Positions 32,701 to 47,700 of a stretch of 64,000 nt of DNA are shown piece by piece. The position numbers and the translations under genes are program-made. Each line of letters opens with the position of its first letter. Position 1 is the stretch's first letter. Below the pieces are notes generated by a model. That model was not told where the DNA came from. It did not search any database and saw only the letters and a program-made list of their open reading frames with translations. This DNA is from Terebella lapidaria (lineage: Eukaryota; Annelida; Polychaeta; Terebellida; Terebellidae). The stretch spans positions 16,369,106 to 16,433,105 of the forward strand of contig OX424560.1 of assembly GCA_949152475.1 (NCBI GenBank). The letters are read 5' to 3'.

Positions 32701-35700
32701 TGTTAAACTTGAAACAATACAGTGTCAATACATTTTAAAATCTAGGTGATAAATTCTACTAGTAAGTCAATATACCCCCCAAAACTTCTATTTGATCTGA
32801 TGTTTAGATTTTGTGCAGCAGTATAGTTCCAAGATACACGTACCACAGTGGGCGGTGGGCTGACGGACTTTTTGCTCACGTACGAGCGCTCTGAACTTCC
32901 ACTCGACGTTCTCCGCGGGGCAGCACTGCAGAGAGAAAGAACGAAATTCACTGCCAATACGTCGAGTTACGAATGCCATAAGTAAGTCAAAAGATCATAA
33001 CCTTGGCGACCATTGGGGACATAGTCATTGTGAATTTGCATGAAGGTCAATGCTGCTATATAGTAACCAAGGGTATACATAACAGTATCACAGTTACCCT
33101 ATATTACTGATTATCTTGGCAACAATTTGCCTGCCCTACAGGTAAGCACATATACATGTACTACAGACCTAATATAGTAAAACTCAAAGTTGTAAGATAT
33201 AATAGCCTACATTTATTTGCATGCTATGGTATTATGTAGTATTATGTAGAGACACGAGTCAGTTTTCGCACCCATTTTGTGGAGCACCCGGCTTCAAAAG
33301 TTGAACCTTGTCCTCCGAGGACTTGCTAAAAACAGAGAATATATTCTTTTAAATCAATAAAATACATTGAATTTCTCTTGGTTTTATCCTAGGATCCATG
33401 CTTTTAATGATGTTACTGGTAAATCTACTCATGCCATGGCTTATAGTTTTTCAGGTATTATATAATCACGATGCATGAAGTTTTCAAAGTAGAACAAGCA
33501 AAATTACTATTGTCAGAGGAAAGTTACTATAGTAACTATCACCATTAAGAAAACATCAAAATTTGTCAATGTTAAATTTTTATTCAGTGGTAGGAAATGA
33601 AAATCTGGAAGTTAGTAATCAATGGTGCAAGAAACTTATCGTATTGATTTGAAAGAAGCAAAGTGTTGTAAATTCAAAAGGTCTCCCCATTCACCCATTA
33701 CTGCAGTTTACATCGAATAGTCACAAAACAGGAAGTGTTTTTTTATGGAATTAAACCACAGGAAATTATTTTAACAATGGAATTTCTATTCCATCCATTG
33801 TTATATATCAGAGGCTTTAACCCCTCAAACTTTTAAATAAATGAAAACCACCACTTATATTAACTATAATATAGAAAAGTTCCAAAAGTTAAGATTTTCA
33901 TCAAAAATGGATAAGAATCCAGCATGTTAGGTACGAAAGCAATTTGATACCTGTAATATGACAGATTATTTTTATCAAGAATAGGTCTAAGATTTGCAGG
34001 GTCGGGTTCAAAAGTATCATCTTCCTCCGAATCATAATCCTCTGCTGCAGAAGAGCTGCAAAAATCACATCAACCATTGAATACAACACGACAACCATTA
34101 ATTCAGTCACCTAGTGCATTTTCTACTATTTAAATGAATAATAACCCATACACATGTACATTATATACATTGCCAAGGTATCTTTGCAGGAGGATATTTA
34201 CTTTACAAACTTAAAATTAATATATACAAGGAAAAGAAGACTAGCAAATAATTTACTCTTGATATTTTCAAAACAAAATGGATTTGAACTAGTAAACCCA
34301 CAACCTCAAATTTACAAATTTTAGACAAGTAATGAAAAAGAAAGATCTACCAACACCAAATAGTTGACATGAATTTCAGTATGCTTCATCCTGGGTTCCT
34401 ATCCCTAATAATGATCAAATCACATTTAACCAATATTGGTTTGTGATTTGTTACAAACGGCTTTCAAATTCAGCACACGATATCTTGGTAAGGTGTGTGT
34501 TCTCCGACATAATGGACGTGAAAGATTGTCGGCTAATTTTTGCAGAAAGTTATCCTTTTGGCACCTTGATTAAAACAATTGAAGCTTGTAACTTTTTTTG
34601 TTTTAATATGTGCAGGTTCATGCTCCCGAAAGAAACAATTGTGTTTCATCTATGGATGTCACACAAATAATATGGACATGCAAAAAAATCTAAGAAATAA
34701 ACTGGCAAATACTAAACACACATGCATGGAATACATCTAGGGTCATGACGTATTAAATTCATTTTCCATTCGCGTGTGAGATCCATACTAAATCATGCCT
34801 ACTTGATTCAAACACCAATGAAATTGTTTTCAAAACATGCAAAATATAAAATTGAATAAAATACACATATAACCAACTAGAATATTCAAATGTTTCTATG
34901 GTGCAATTATAACACCAGTTCTTAAGTGACAAACTACAAGAGAATGACAATGTACATCCCATACACCACAGTGATATGTTGGCCAGGGAGTCATACAAAC
35001 AAATATGTGCACCTTTCTTCAGAGTCCTCGTCTGGAAGATCAACAACGAGCCCCTTCTCTGCAATTAGAAAAGATGACATTTGATTAAAATTGGTTAGAA
35101 CATGGAAATCATTATCCATGTATACTGTAAGTATAGGATTGTATCCATTTGAAACAAGCTATGATTATATTATTACTATATCTAATAGGGTACAAAAATA
35201 ACAAAACAATTTTCTCCATTTCTTCAATTTTGTTCATGAGCTAGCTTTTTATTTTCAATAATACTAACCCCCATAATAAACATCTCTTACAGCAGATAGT
35301 GTTCACTATAGAAGTAAATATAAACACTATGCCAATATTGAACCCCATTAATACCTTTTCTGTACTGTTCCTCAGCCTTTGCCTTGAGAATGTTACACTT
35401 CATTTGCTCCGGTGGTATGGCATTGGAACCCCCGACAAACTTCAACTGGTTGTTGATGAAGGTGTTGACGTCTTTGTGTGGCTTCTGGCCTTGGCTTGCA
35501 TTGGACGAGGAACCTGCCGTAGCGGGCCCCTCGTCTAAGCCTTTCAGTCGGGCTTGTGCAAGCTCAGATTCTTCTGTTCGAGAGGGCAGCAAGAGACAAC
35601 ATTTTTAGTACTGTGTCCGACATAATTCCTGTATGCTTTAAAAAGCTGTTTAGGAAAATATAGTTTTCAATATCTGTTGATGATGCTTGAATTTTTGCGA

Positions 35701-38700
35701 GCAAAGCAATGACGTACAGTATCTTCATCATAATCTCAATTTTTGCATTAAATTTTTGTTCAAAACAAAACAAGTGATATCTACGTTCACAGAGTACATT
35801 AACGTCGCAAATATGTTGAAGCTCAAGAAAATGTCCAAATTTTACATCCAATACCACTAGCCATGCTCAAAATCCCACCTTTAATACTTAGCCCGGTGCT
35901 ACTTGTACTATTCGTTGACTTTTTCCCAGCAGCCGGTCGGCTCGCAGGTGTGGCTTTAGTCCCAGCAGCTGGCCGAGTGCCGGCAGCTGGCCTAGTTCCA
36001 GCTGCTTGCCTACTTCCAGCTGCAGGCCGGCTCCCAGCTGTAGCGCGAGCCTTCTTTGTGCCCGCTGCAGGTCTCGCAGTCGGGACCTTCGCCTCCCCAT
36101 CCACCAGTGAAGTCTCCTGCACATCTGTACCACCTAAGATCAAGTTGTCCAGGCGTTCCAGGGCAGATGCTGGGCTCGATGCCGAAGGGGCTGGCCCTGC
36201 TGCTCCTGCGGCTGCCGCCGTCGCCTCATTGGTCGGATTCTGGCCACTTGCTGCAGCCGGGGGCGGAGTCGCCCGAGACTTGGCGTGTTTCGGAGGTGGG
36301 AGGGAGGAGGTGGACGTTCTACCCATGGAACTTGTTGAAGTGCGACTGGTGGACCCGGTGGAGGCGCGACTCGACGAAACGTCAGCAACAGTAGTCACTG
36401 GTGGTCTGTGCGAGAGAGTGAGTCAATAAAAGGTATATGTCAAGTGAGATTGTGACATGTAACGATTGCCAAGTTTAATGGAATAACTTAGGAAAGGTCT
36501 ATTAGTTCAATCAGAAACCCATAAGAGAGATCTCTCTTATGGGTTTCTGGTTCAATGAAAGCATGCCAATCACTATATTTGCTATACTATACATTCTTCA
36601 ATTTCTCGGTTCAATTTTTGCGATCAAAAAGAACACATGTGGAACAATAAACGTATGCAATTTGACGTACGTTTCGATGGCATCTGCCGCAGCTTCCCGA
36701 TCTTGCCGCAGCCTCTCTGCTGCTCTATCACGCTCCTTCTTGTCGAAGGTCGGTCTCCGAGAGTAGCGCTGACTTGGCCGGCGCTCAAATCGTACACTCT
36801 TCCGTGCTCGGTTGATGCTCGCCATTTGGAATTCTGTTCGGTTGCTGTACAAGTGGAGTGTCATGAGATAACAAGATATTTTTTGGATGTTACGTTTATG
36901 TTTATGAAAAGAAAGAAACTTTCATAACTTTATGTTGATGTCTTTAAAATGTTGACATTAGAGCTATTTGAAAATCTCACGTATACACATCAAACGTCTT
37001 AGGATCATTTTCATCACACCTGTATCGAAAACGTGAGCCCATTCGGAAGAAGGACTGTCGCCCGGTCGGCTTGTTGTGAGCTGCACGCAGTCGGAAGAAG
37101 GCGTGGTACTCGATGGCACACTTCCACAGGTGCTTGCAAGCCTTCTCGTTTTGTAGACGAAACACAAATATGTGCTCTTGTTCTCGTCCCTTGAGAACAG
37201 AAATATGTTGTCATTAGGCAGTGTCAACTTAGTTTATTGAATCAAATATCAGATAAATATTTAAAAACAAGTTGCAAATTTGTAGTACAGGTATAAGGAC
37301 ATCATTTTATACTACAACTGTATTCTACTGTACTTGAATAAATGCTACTTTCTGTTTGGTCATTTTATGTTTCAGTCCATGAAAATATAATTGGAATATA
37401 TTTGGATTTTAACCACAGAGAAATTTTCTGATGCAACAACAAATTTTGAAATGTAAGTACAGTAATATTTGGAGTATTGTATTCTGCCACTCATTGAGTA
37501 CCAAATCAGACCACAAGGGGGAGCCACTTACTGTTTCATCATCCTCGACAACGACTAGTGTTAATTTCTTTTTCTTGAAGTCCAGCTTGGCGATCTTAGG
37601 CCTACAAACAGAAATCATAATGTAATATTGATATGATGGATTATTCACTCCTTTTGCTTATTGAAGTGGGCATTCATGTCATAATGCATAATTTCCTTCT
37701 CAACTCAGATAGTTTATTGAACAGCTGAACATAACTCATTAGAGAAAGATCACATGTCGAAAATTGAATATTGACATATTGAGAATTTCTATCCCATACA
37801 TATTCAGTAAGGTGTTTACAGTTAATTCGTCTCCATTCACCTACCAGAAAAAGAGACCAATTTTCTGGATTCCTTCAAACACCAAGATTCCCGTGGGTGT
37901 AAGCCCAAGTCTATAGTCCTGGCCATCTTTACCCTGTGGGAAAACGCAAGTAGCAGATTAAAAAATTATCAATAATTATTTTTCATAAATAAACATGGTG
38001 AAAACAAAACTCTATACATTTTTTGGGTTTCTGAGAAAAGTAACTTTATTCTTATACATGTTATAGGCTTGGGGTTTAATTCTTTTTTGAGGTGTATCTG
38101 GGTTATCAATATTCGAGTAATGTTTCTATTTATATATATAAATATATTCTACAATAAAGTAACAATTTTAACTTTAATACCATTAATTTTAATTATATGG
38201 TTAAGTAAATATATCATTTTCAATTGATTATTTGTAAAAACATGGAAACAAAAATATACCATTGTTACAATATTAACCAGTCATATTCAATAATATTACA
38301 TCTCTCTGATCAAATACCACATAAATTGAGGAAATTATTAACATATTGGCTCACCTGAACGATGTGCATGTCCACACCATACATTTCCAGCCACTTGGCT
38401 TTATTCAGGTAATTTGATTCAGCCTGGGCAGGTGTCTGTCCCCTGGCGAAAAATCAATCAGTTAATATCATTGGATAATGACAATATGATGATGAAAGGG
38501 AGTTGAACAGTTAGGGAAATAAATCATTTTTGTTGTAAATGGCCCAGCATTATGACTGCAGGATTGAACTTAATTGGGGAGCGCTTGGCAACAAATCATG
38601 ATGATTTTATCAAGAGAATATCGATATTTGCTTTAAAAAGTGCAGCTAAGCAGATAATTGTTTTTAGTTTAGGACCCAACGGTCAATCGTCTCCTGTTCT

Positions 38701-41700
38701 AACCTAACAATTGTAACCATGGGAATATATTGATTCAGCCCTGGTAACGAGTCATATTCCCTGGTGGTTGACAGGTCAAGATTCCCATTGTACATCAATA
38801 TGTCTCTAGAGGCAACGGAGGCCTGTCATATAACAATCAATAATGATCGAAATGTCCTGGGCTGCGAATTAATTAGTCGGCATGGGTCATATTCTTGTGG
38901 GATAAATAGACTTCTGCCTCCCAACTCTGTCACTGATAAATGTAGTACTCCTTGAATGTTTCCACCTGTTTTGCTTTATTTTAATCATGATAATCATATA
39001 GTTTAGCTACAGAATATTAATTCAACTATGTTTAATGACATCTCGATAAATCTTTACTAGGAGTCATAAATCCACAAAGTATGACAAAAATTTTGGAACA
39101 TCTATATTCAATGGGTCCCACTATATGACAACATATAAGGAAGTTATTCATTTCACGACAATTATACATTCTCACAGATATTGTACATACGTGCAGGTTT
39201 TGAACTGTTCGTAGATGGCGAGTTCCATTTCCTCCGTCTGATTCGGGACGAAGCGGAACTCCGAGATGTACCCAGGGGTGTGGATTTCTTCCTCATAGTC
39301 ACCTAGCTCAGCTGTATGGGGTAGTGATGCAATATATTATTAGGTATTATTTTATACAGTTTTTATAATAATAGGAAGTTTTAACTTGTTTAAAACCAGT
39401 ATTTATTACATACCTACCTCTATAATAAACTCTTTGGGTAATCTTACCTTGGCATTCAAAGAAGAGGAGAGAGAAATGAATGTCACAAGAATTTTCTCAA
39501 AATTCCTGACATCCATCTCGAACTCGAAATTGAAGGAAATTACTCTCACACATCTCAGATTCCCCGCGGTGTAGATGTGACGTCACACCGGTCATATGAT
39601 TGACCTTAACCGCCATTAATTTGCCCACCTGGTTAAGGCAGGGGAGGCGGGAGGGAGAATAATCGTGTTTATTATAGAGGTAGGTATGTAATAAATACTG
39701 GTTTTAAACAAGTTAAAACTTCCTATTTATTGCCATACCACTACCTCTATAATAAACTCTTTGGGTTATATCAGAATAACCAAAGGAGGTGGGTTTAACC
39801 CTCTCCCGGGAATTTCATCACCGATGTGTGAGAGTAGGAAATATCCATTGAAAGTAGTAAATATTGTGTTTTACTTTTAAATTATAATTTTAAGTCGAAA
39901 ATACATATTTACAGGATATTTACAACTATACCATAATACACGCCTGAATTACCTTCAGATGCATGGAGACGAGCAGGGGCTCTGCAGAGGTGACTTTCCT
40001 CTTGCAGAAGAACAAAAATTTCCCTCGCCAAAGAAGAGGAGCAACTCCCCTGGGAGTCGACCTCAGGTGCATCTGTACAGAGGCGTGCTGATCTATTTAC
40101 AGGTATCTACAGCTGGACTACACGCTCCGCCGCCACCAGTCGTCCAAGCTGGAGGCCGGAGTCATCCTCCCAAGCTAACTCCCTGAGATAGAAAGAAGTG
40201 AATGTGTTATGAGATTTCCAGGTACAGGCAGACATGACATTATTCAGAGACACTTTATTTGTAAAGACAAGTGAAGCCGCGAGAGCCCTCACATCATGCG
40301 CTTTGACTCTGAAACCTGTGGATTTTTTCGCCTGTGACTTTTCATAGCAAAATCTAACACACTTCTTGATCCAAGATGAGATCGTAGCAGGACGGATATC
40401 ATTTGGAAAATCCTTAAGATAGGACACGAAAAGCAAACGCTTGCCGAGATGCAGCTCACGCGTACGATTAACGTAGATGCGGAGGGCTCGCACGGGACAA
40501 AGCTTCGCGTCTTCCTCCAGGCCCGGCCCCAGAGAAGGAGTCAGGGCGGGAATGGAAAAGCTCAATAATGGCGTACCTGCTAATTGAGTTTTGGCCAGAA
40601 AGGAGGGAATGACTCCGAGGAGAACCGAGGAGCCATCCGACTTCCACTTAACTTTGGAAAAGGACAGAGCGTGAAGCTCACTCCGTCGCTTCCCGGAAGC
40701 CAGAGCCAAAAGGAAGACCGTCTTAAACGTCAGCAACTTTAGTGAGGCCCGCTCAAGGGGTTCGAACGGATCTTTTCTTAAGACGTTGAGAACAAGCGAT
40801 AGATCCCACTCAGGAACCGGGTTCCTAGCTTTCGGTCTTTCGATCTCGAAACTATTAATCAACGCAGTCAAACCTTGATCATGACCAAAATCGATCCCAA
40901 GTTTGGGTTTTAGAGTCTTCGCGATAGCCGTACGGTAACCCGCGATCGTGGATGGAGCTCGCCCTTCATTGAACTTTTCGAGAAGAAATTCGGAAATTAG
41001 GGGAGCATCGACTCTGAAAGGACTAACCTTCCGGCGACGACACCAAGCACAGAAGGAAGTCCACTTCGATTGGTAGACTGCCAAAGAAGATTTTCGATTT
41101 GATCGGGCGATCCTAGCGGACACCTCCCTTGAAAATCCCTTCTTTCGGAAACATCGCTCGACAATATCCAGGCATGAAGCTTCAGACTTGCGGGAGCCTG
41201 ATGAAACATGCTGGAGCGAGGTTGTTTGAGGAGGTCCCACCGATCCGGAAGCTGACGAGGGAAGTCTACTATCAACTCCAGAAGGTCCGGGAACCACGAC
41301 CTCTGCGGTAGACACGGAGCAATCAGCAGGAGGCGACACTGGTGAGTCCGAAACTTGGCGATCACCTTGTCCAACAACACCGCTGGGGGGTAAGCATACG
41401 CGTACATGCCCTCCCAGGACGTCGACATCGCATCCACTGACATGGCCGTGGGATCGGGAATGGGAGACACAAACGAAGGAAGTTTGTGGTTCCACCGGGT
41501 CGCAAACAAATCGACCATCGGCGTGCCCCATAGGCCGCAGAGAGATTGGAATACCCTGGGGGCAAGACTCCACTCCATGGCCTGGACCTGGCCCCTCCGG
41601 GAGAGGCGGTCCGCCCAAACATTCATATGACCAGGGATATGCCTCGCGAAAAGCGAAATACCCCGGTCGTGACACCAGAGCAGGAGGTCGATAGGGGCCT

Positions 41701-44700
41701 GGCACAGCGACTGGGACTTCGTACCGCCCTGCTTGTTGATGTAAGCGACAACGGTGGAGTTGTCGGTGGCCACCAACACAGCCTGATTGAGGAAATGTGT
41801 TTCCCAATGCCTGAGAGCCAAGAACACAGCCTCCAGTTCCAACAGGTTTATGTGCCATTCCTGCTGAGACGAAGACCAGGTGCCCGAGACCTCGCTGTCG
41901 TCCCAGTGAGCGCCCCAGCCGTCCATACTGGCATCCGTAAATACGTGCCTGGATGGAAGCGGCCGGCGGAATGACGACCCTCGGAGCAGATTGACGGGAT
42001 CCAGCCACCATTGCAGATGGGAAACGACTTCCGGAGAGACCTGCACGAGCTGGGATCTGTCTCCCGTGACCTGGGACCATTGAGAGTGTAGATGCCGCTG
42101 AATAGGCCGCATGTGCAGGCGGCCCAACGGAACTAACTTTTCCGTGGACGCCAGCATCCCGAGAAGGGACTGCCAGCGTCTGGCCGTCTGTGGAATGCGA
42201 CGAAGGAAGCCTTCTGACAGCACGGATAATTTTGACTGACGATCCAGCGTCGGCAACACAGTCTCTGAGGTAGTCTGATAACGATACCCCAAGAAGACGA
42301 AGTCTCGACGCGGTGACAAGTCGGACTTTTTTTGGTTGATTTTGAACCCCATCCGTGAGCATAGATTTACCACAAACTGTGCTTGGACGATCAGCGTTTC
42401 GCGACAATGGTGCCGGATTAGCCAATCGTCGAGATATTGGTGGATAAAAATCCCCCGCTTGTGGGCGAGAATCTGGACTTCCCGAGCCACCATGGTGAAA
42501 ATCCACGGCGCTGTCGATAATCCGAACGGGAGCGCCCGAAACTGCCATACGCGGCCGAGATAGAGAAATCTCAGGTATTTGCGAACTGCAGGTTTCATTG
42601 GAATATGGAAATAGGCATCTTTGAGATCGATCGTTACCACCCACGAATCGCGAGGCATGACTGAACGAACTTGCTCCGGCGTTTCCATGGAAAACGTCGG
42701 CACTATTAAGAACTTGTTCAACGGAGAAAGATCTATCACTGGTCTCCAACCCCCCGACGCTTTGGGAACCACAAACAACACGCTGTAGAACCCGGGAGTG
42801 TCCCCGGGAGCAGGTTCTATCGCTTGTTTCTCGATCATCGCCGTTATCTCCTCGTGGAGAACACGGCGGCGTTCTGGATCGTTTGGAAGAGTGAAACCCC
42901 TTGGGACGGGCGATAACGGTGGCAATTTCTCGAATTTCAGGCCGAATCCTCGACGGAGCGTCGAGACGACCCAGGGGCAAGCCCCGAGCCGCTCCCACTC
43001 TTTCCAAAACAGAATTAAACGAGCTCCTACGGGCTCGTCTGAGGAAGGAATATCGACCGAAACGAGCTGACCATGCAGCTCTTCTCGACACTCGAGCAAA
43101 GGATCCGGCCCGGAATCCGAAGCTATACGTACCCGGTTTCTTTTCCCCTGCGGGCTTGGGAGCCTCTCCGCGTCCTCGGCCTCGGCCACGACCACGGTCT
43201 CCTCGGGTGCTGCCGGCAGAGGCCCCGCGAAAGGGCAACCCTGAGGCCCTGCCTCTCGCTCTACCACGGCCACGAGTCGGCTGTTGCTGAGGCTGAGACT
43301 GCTGAACTGCAGACTGGGGCTTCTTAAAGGCCGAAACCATCTGTTGTGTGAGGCGTTCCAGAGACTTCGACTGGCTCAGGAGGGCATTGGAAGTAGAGGA
43401 CTTCGCGGCCTTCTCGTCGGCCTCCTTCTTCACCTCCCGCAACTCCGCAGAACGGTCAGGGAGTAGAAGTGAAGTAGGGGCTCCGGAAGAGGGGATAACG
43501 GGGTGGAGAACTCTCATGTCTGTCATGAGCTGGTCCGGAACCTCGAACTTGAGGGATGAGAGGAAGGCGTCACGCCGCCACAACTCGGACACCCAGAGTG
43601 AGTGGGAGTCCAGGGCCACCTTGTCACCCACACCTTTGCCAATGGAGGTGACCAATGAAGCGCAGCTCAATAAGGCTTCTGCCAAATCATCCCGGTCGAC
43701 GTCAGGGTTGTCCAGGACCTGGTCACGGCACTGAAGAATGGCCCGTCTCGTAGCCATCGACAGCCAGTCCATGGCCGAATCCGTGGCCAGCCCCACTCGA
43801 AACGTGTGCTGCAGCTCCGCCAAGGCCGCCCATGGGATCTCCACGGCCTTAGGCTCCTTGAAAAAGGCGTAATGGGGGTGATGCCTCCTCAAAGCTGTAG
43901 GCTTGTCGTCCAACTCCGACGACGTATAGTAGTCGTTGACAGACGGGCGAGCAGGATACGCGCCAATCGCCGACTTGTTGGACCTGATGGTCTCGTCCAT
44001 GCGCTCCTGCATGGAGCCGCGAACTCCCTGTGACAGAGGGAACCGTAAGGCGTCCTTCGACGGCCGGGGGTGCTCTATCTCAGAAGAGATCATCGAACGA
44101 GCCACCTTCTTGACTGGGGCCGGAGCATGCTCTTCGGGCCACAAACCCGGGAGGACCCTCTTCACAAAATCCAACTTCTCCCCCCAAGAGAGAGGGTCGT
44201 CGGACTCGGGCTGGTCCGCCTCCTGGTCCGGGTCCGCCTTACGCTTTCGCGGAAGCGTGAGGCCTGACGGGCCAGGTAACGGCTGGTCAGCCGACTGAGA
44301 GACCTGTAGGGAAGGTTCCTCATCTGAAGACGGCTCTTCCCTAAGCAGAGGGGAAGACGGGGGCGGTGGCGGCTGTGGAGGCGTGAACCTCGCCAGAAAC
44401 TGCTGCCACTGGCCTAACATCTCTTCCCGAAAAGACTGAAGCTCGCCCCTAAGGCGCTGCTCTGACGTCGTGGAAGAGCTCCCCTGGACGGCTCCGACGC
44501 ACTGGAAGACCCTTGGTCCGCCAACTGGGCGAAGGACAACATACCCTGGCTAGAGGCGACGAAACCGGAGGGCAGGGCCGTAAGAGGGGAATCGTCCTTG
44601 ATATCCTCGGCGATCTGAAACACACAGGGCGAATCAGAAAAAGGAAACTCTGGAAACCGTGGAGACATGGAAACTCCAGGAACCCATGGGTTTGGACGGC

Positions 44701-47700
44701 TCATGGCCCTTGGCTCCCGGCCCCTACTGGCCACGGCTCCGGTAGCCACGGCCTGGGGTCCAGTAACCGACGGGAAATCGGGTGCCGGCGGCCGTATCAC
44801 TGGCGACACGGGCCCGGACCGAAATCCGCCCTGGCTATGGGGTTGAAACCCAGCTCCGGGGGCAGGTGCCCGACCCGGAGGGGGAAACAACACTCTCTGT
44901 CCAGAGGGATCCCGGGCGCAGGGAACCGTCGTGAGCCCGACGGAACCGGCAGACCCCGAAACCACACTCGGACACTGAAACCCAGGTCGTTCAGCCAGAG
45001 AAGCATGAGAACGAGGGGCCAGTAGAGAGGGAGCCAAAAGTGAGCCACACAAACCCGTAGGTTGTGGGGAAGTTAGGGTGCCGAGAGCCGAACGCGCGGC
45101 TCCCGGGACCCGTACCTGGCTGAAAGAAAATGACAATGATAAATCAAAACTTACAGCACAAACAGCATTGGTTAACTGCAAATCTAAACGCCGCTTGCGT
45201 TCCTCAGACGCCTTGGGACGCGGCCTGGCGCTATCAGAATCTGACGGGGAAGGGGGAGTAGGGCAACCAGCAAACCTGCGGGCCTGAATCTCCCGTAAGC
45301 CTTGAAGACAGAGTTTCCACTCGTCGATGGACCAATCCGCGCATAACTCACAGGTGGCTGAAGGACGGCAATAAACAGTGTCCCTACACTGCCAGCAGGC
45401 GTTATGAGCCTCCCACTTAGGAAGGTAGTGTTTGCAAACGATGCACTTCATATCTGAAACATATCAAACATCGAAGTACAAACGGGCGATAATGGGGGAA
45501 GGAAAGGGGCCTGGGGAGGCTTTACCATTTCCTCCCAAAAAAATCGCAAATCACTAACTCTAAGCTAGTCTAACAACGAAAGAACGATCTACTGAAGAAA
45601 AAGCTGTGCAAAGAACAGCCTAAAGACGATCGTAGACGTGAAGAAATTCGACTTTGAATGCCGAAAGCAAGACTTGCTGCACATCCAACAATGGAGGAGC
45701 AAATTAATGGCGGTTAAGGTCAATCATATGACCGGTGTGACGTCACATCTACACCGCGGGGAATCTGAGATGTGTGAGAGTAATTTCCTTCAATTTCGAG
45801 TTCGAGATGGATGTCAGGAATTTTGAGAAAATTCTTGTGACATTCATTTCTCTCTCCTCTTCTTTGAATGCCAAGGTAAGATTACCCAAAGAGTTTATTA
45901 TAGAGGTAGTGGTATGGCAATAAATATGTCCTTTTTAATATAATTTATTCTAGTAAAAGTTCATTATATATTTGGGCAGTTTATTTATAGTTACTTTTTT
46001 AAACATAATATTTATTGTACTTTGTGATATCTATAGTCAAAATAATATAGTTATTATAATATGTTATCTATATTATATTATATTACGACATTTCAAGTTA
46101 TATTAATCACTCAAACATTTTCAGACTCGGCGTAACGTAGTCTACAAACAGGGAGGTAATGAAAAGTCAAAATTTAAAAGATATATCTTGAATATTATCT
46201 CTTCAAAAAAACATATTTTATAGAGTAACTGATCAGCATTCTAATACTGAAAAGAAAATAGGGGGTCACCATGCTGGTTTCTTCGACATATTCGATCCAA
46301 AATCACCAAAATTTACTAAAATGAATTAATTTATGGTATTTTTACACATTTTTTGCCCATATTCATATCTTGCATCTTGTTTTCCAAGAGAACGGATACG
46401 GTGACCACCTACTTTCTTTTCAGTTTTAGGATGCTGATCACTTACTCTATAAAATATATCATTTTGAAGCTCTAGATTTTGTTAATACAGTCATTCATTT
46501 TGAAAAACTCTTTGACCCCCTTCCGTCACTGTTAGGAGCGGACTACCTCAAAGTAATTCACATGTCTGTACAATAACAAACCATTAATTGTGAACAAAAA
46601 TCAGCTTCAGAAAATGCTACAATCCATAAACTTTGCTATCACCGGCCGGGCATATCAACAAAAACACTTTGCCTGCAATAATTCTTACATTGTAAAGCGT
46701 ACGCCGCTAATTCAATATTCGTCTCGAAGGGGCACTCGAGCTTGCCGCTCAGTATATCTGACTTCAGCTGCAGGAAAAACTGATACCTGCAAAAAGAAAA
46801 AAGAACACATTATAAAGGCAGTGGCGCCAATGTACAAAAACTTTGCTCAGAAAAAAAAAAATTACTTTGTGAGCGTCTTGGGTAGAAGCCAGTGAGGCAT
46901 GTCAAATCCCAATGGAAAAACTTTCCACAAGATATCGGCAGAAACCCATAAGAGATACTGATATCAGTGTAATGCTATTATTTGCCTAATTTAACCATGG
47001 GCAGAAGTTGTGGAAAATAATGAGCTGTCTTGATAATGCCATTCTAGTTTTCATCCACTTGTAAATCCGGAAGTATTTTCACTATTTTTATCATGGTAAA
47101 ATAAGCAATTTTTTTTTTGGCAGAGGATTCAGACAGGAATACTTCTGCTGGTCTTCCATTTGAATAATAGCAGGGCAAGTACTGGATTTTGATTACTTTA
47201 TTGATAAAATTCATTTTATATATTTCCTAGATATTTACGCACAGAAGTACATTGGATATAATGAAGTTATGACGATCACCATGGTAACTTACCGAGTTAA
47301 CTCTTCATGGAGATTGCTGGGTTCCGACGAATAAAATTTCACCTTGAAGCGGAGTGTGTAGGGTGGGCCAACTGGAAATATACCGGTAATCAAATTGCTT
47401 CAATGAAGATCATTATTGTACATACAACCATTACATGCATACAAATCAAATGCAAGTGTAGATCTTCACCCTTGAAAACGCACATTTTGATCACTACACT
47501 TATATTCAGATTTCATAAAGTAACATGTATTTTCATATGATATTGATAATTTTGATAACTATTTTCAGATTATTTTCTCCAAAAATACCATGGTAGTGAG
47601 TTTAATGGAATTTATAATATAGGTACATTATGAGTGTTGATTGCGACTGTTTTTCCCCTTACACAGTACATAGAATACTTTTATAAATGACTCAAACTAT

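Larger units (their letters stand above)
39370..45925 (-). mobile_element. DIRS-type tyrosine-recombinase retrotransposon, looks whole
   Basis: About 6.55 kb in the intron between FERM exons 5 and 6. It has 211-bp inverted repeats (39414-39624 and 45699-45909) that read as identical. A 100-bp internal complementary region (39667-39766) is the reverse complement of the right outer end joined to the left outer end. That is the circle-junction design specific to DIRS elements. There is no target duplication; a shared 'aata' at both borders marks the crossover. Coding parts run gag-like, then RT/RNase H overlapping a tyrosine-recombinase frame, as known in the family. I see no obvious break. Identical inverted repeats suggest a young insertion. 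Confidence 0.95.
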
